Assembly: GCF_002072955.1 (NCBI RefSeq)
Contig: NZ_LPUF01000003.1
Span: forward strand, 62,001-126,000
From: Methyloprofundus sedimenti
GTDB lineage: Bacteria; Pseudomonadota; Gammaproteobacteria; Methylococcales; Methylomonadaceae
DNA: 64,000 nucleotides
Reading direction: 5' to 3'
Positions 63,588 through 64,000 of the stretch are shown here, in pieces. A program made the translations under genes and the position numbers. Below the pieces are notes generated by a model, which saw only the letters and a list, made by a program, of their open reading frames with translations, did not search any database and was not told the origin of the DNA. The first letter of the stretch is position 1. Each line of letters opens with the position of its first letter.

Positions 63588-63700
63588 CACGACCAACTGG
63601 CTTGCGTCCATCGTGCTAAACATTTGGCATTTCCACCGCCTGCTCAATGTTAACTATCTGGTGATTAACCGACCTTGCTCGGCCGCATACCCCATTTATA
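63588..63700. repeat. Dispersed degenerate repeat, copy 2
   Basis: Partner of 48119-48270 (CATCGTGCT-AACATTTGG, AATGTTAACTATCTGGTGAT, ACCTTGCTCGGCCGCATACC). No ORF. The rest of the 63329-63729 gap has no recognisable gene. Confidence 0.65.
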
Positions 63701-63729
63701 TGCAGCGTATTACACTGTTCTATTACGCC

Positions 63730-64000
63730 CTATAAAATGTTTACTTCTGCACTTTCGCCCCACAACTGAGTAATCACCTGTTTCGCATCTGCCGTTGTAC
63801 TATTTGTCCAAAAATGCACACTTGCTGGCTGCTCATTAACCAATAGTAAATCCGCTGCTTTCAAGCGACGCTTTAACTGGTTGGCAACAGCCGCGCCGGT
63901 ATCTATCAGGGTGATTTCTTTTCCTGTAATATCGTTAATCATTTCGCGTACAAAAGGGTAATGCGTGCAGCCTAACACAATGGTATCTGCGCCTTCTGCC
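63730..64000 (-). CDS. murI: Glutamate racemase MurI (partial, N-terminus outside window)
   Basis: The visible C-terminal part begins AEGADTIVLGCTHYPFVREM with the second catalytic Cys in LGCTHYP, and continues ITLIDTGAAVANQLKRRL. It supplies D-glutamate for peptidoglycan. It continues off the right edge. It marks a return to conserved chromosomal genes after the accessory region. Confidence 0.92.
   Translation of the reverse strand, partial: AEGADTIVLGCTHYPFVREMINDITGKEITLIDTGAAVANQLKRRLKAADLLLVNEQPASVHFWTNSTTADAKQVITQLWGESAEVNIL

Overview
The window is 64 kb of a moderately AT-rich, Gram-negative, nitrogen-fixing gammaproteobacterial chromosome. An aerobic methanotroph of the order Methylococcales is the best guess. 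That rests on the pairing of a urt/ure urea cluster with a nif accessory cluster of this layout, and on the general character of the proteins; no 16S, methane monooxygenase or nifHDK gene is present to prove it.

Region 1 (1-11.5 kb, minus strand) is one long urea operon: an outer-membrane porin, the urea ABC importer urtABCDE, the nickel permease hupE/ureJ, then ureDABC, ureE and the start of ureF, which runs off the window. A terminator-like hairpin between urtA and urtB would raise the binding protein above the rest. Region 2 (11.7-17.3 kb, plus strand) is divergent: a lipoprotein, a very large hybrid histidine kinase whose N-terminus is an NCS1 permease-like transporter, and a LuxR-type response regulator. 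These make a candidate sensing system for urea or a related compound.

Region 3 (17.4-30.7 kb) is a nif accessory cluster without structural genes. On the minus strand it holds an A-type Fe-S carrier, nifU, nifS, nifV, a 56-aa ORF, cysE, a TPR protein, a 37-aa membrane peptide, nifW, nifZ, nifM, clpX, a glutaredoxin-BolA fusion, a 46-aa flavodoxin-like fragment, an RseC-like protein, a hypothetical gene and a molbindin. On the plus strand it holds a NifZ-like protein, a SagB-type oxidoreductase and a TusA-like protein. A sigma-54 promoter and a NifA-type upstream site lie between the two arms.

Region 4 (31-56 kb) is an accessory mosaic: IS630, IS66 nested in IS3, a second IS3, an IS4, IS5 and IS1595 relics, and a group II intron with a frameshifted maturase. 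It also has an integron-type attC cassette with no integrase nearby, and at least five copies of a roughly 60-bp palindromic hairpin that repeatedly abuts truncated genes. Cargo includes two methyltransferases, a LysE exporter, a dehalogenase, a Bcr/CflA pump, AraC/LysR/TetR regulators with their neighbours, and toxin-antitoxin scraps.

Region 5 (56-63.4 kb) is a MarR-regulated tripartite efflux locus (outer-membrane factor, YtcA, HlyD-type adaptor, FUSC transporter). The outer-membrane factor gene carries an in-frame TGA and a second MarR gene is a relic. The window ends in the C-terminal part of murI. The main result is a well preserved core metabolic half joined to an actively rearranging half in which several insertions can be reconstructed to the base.
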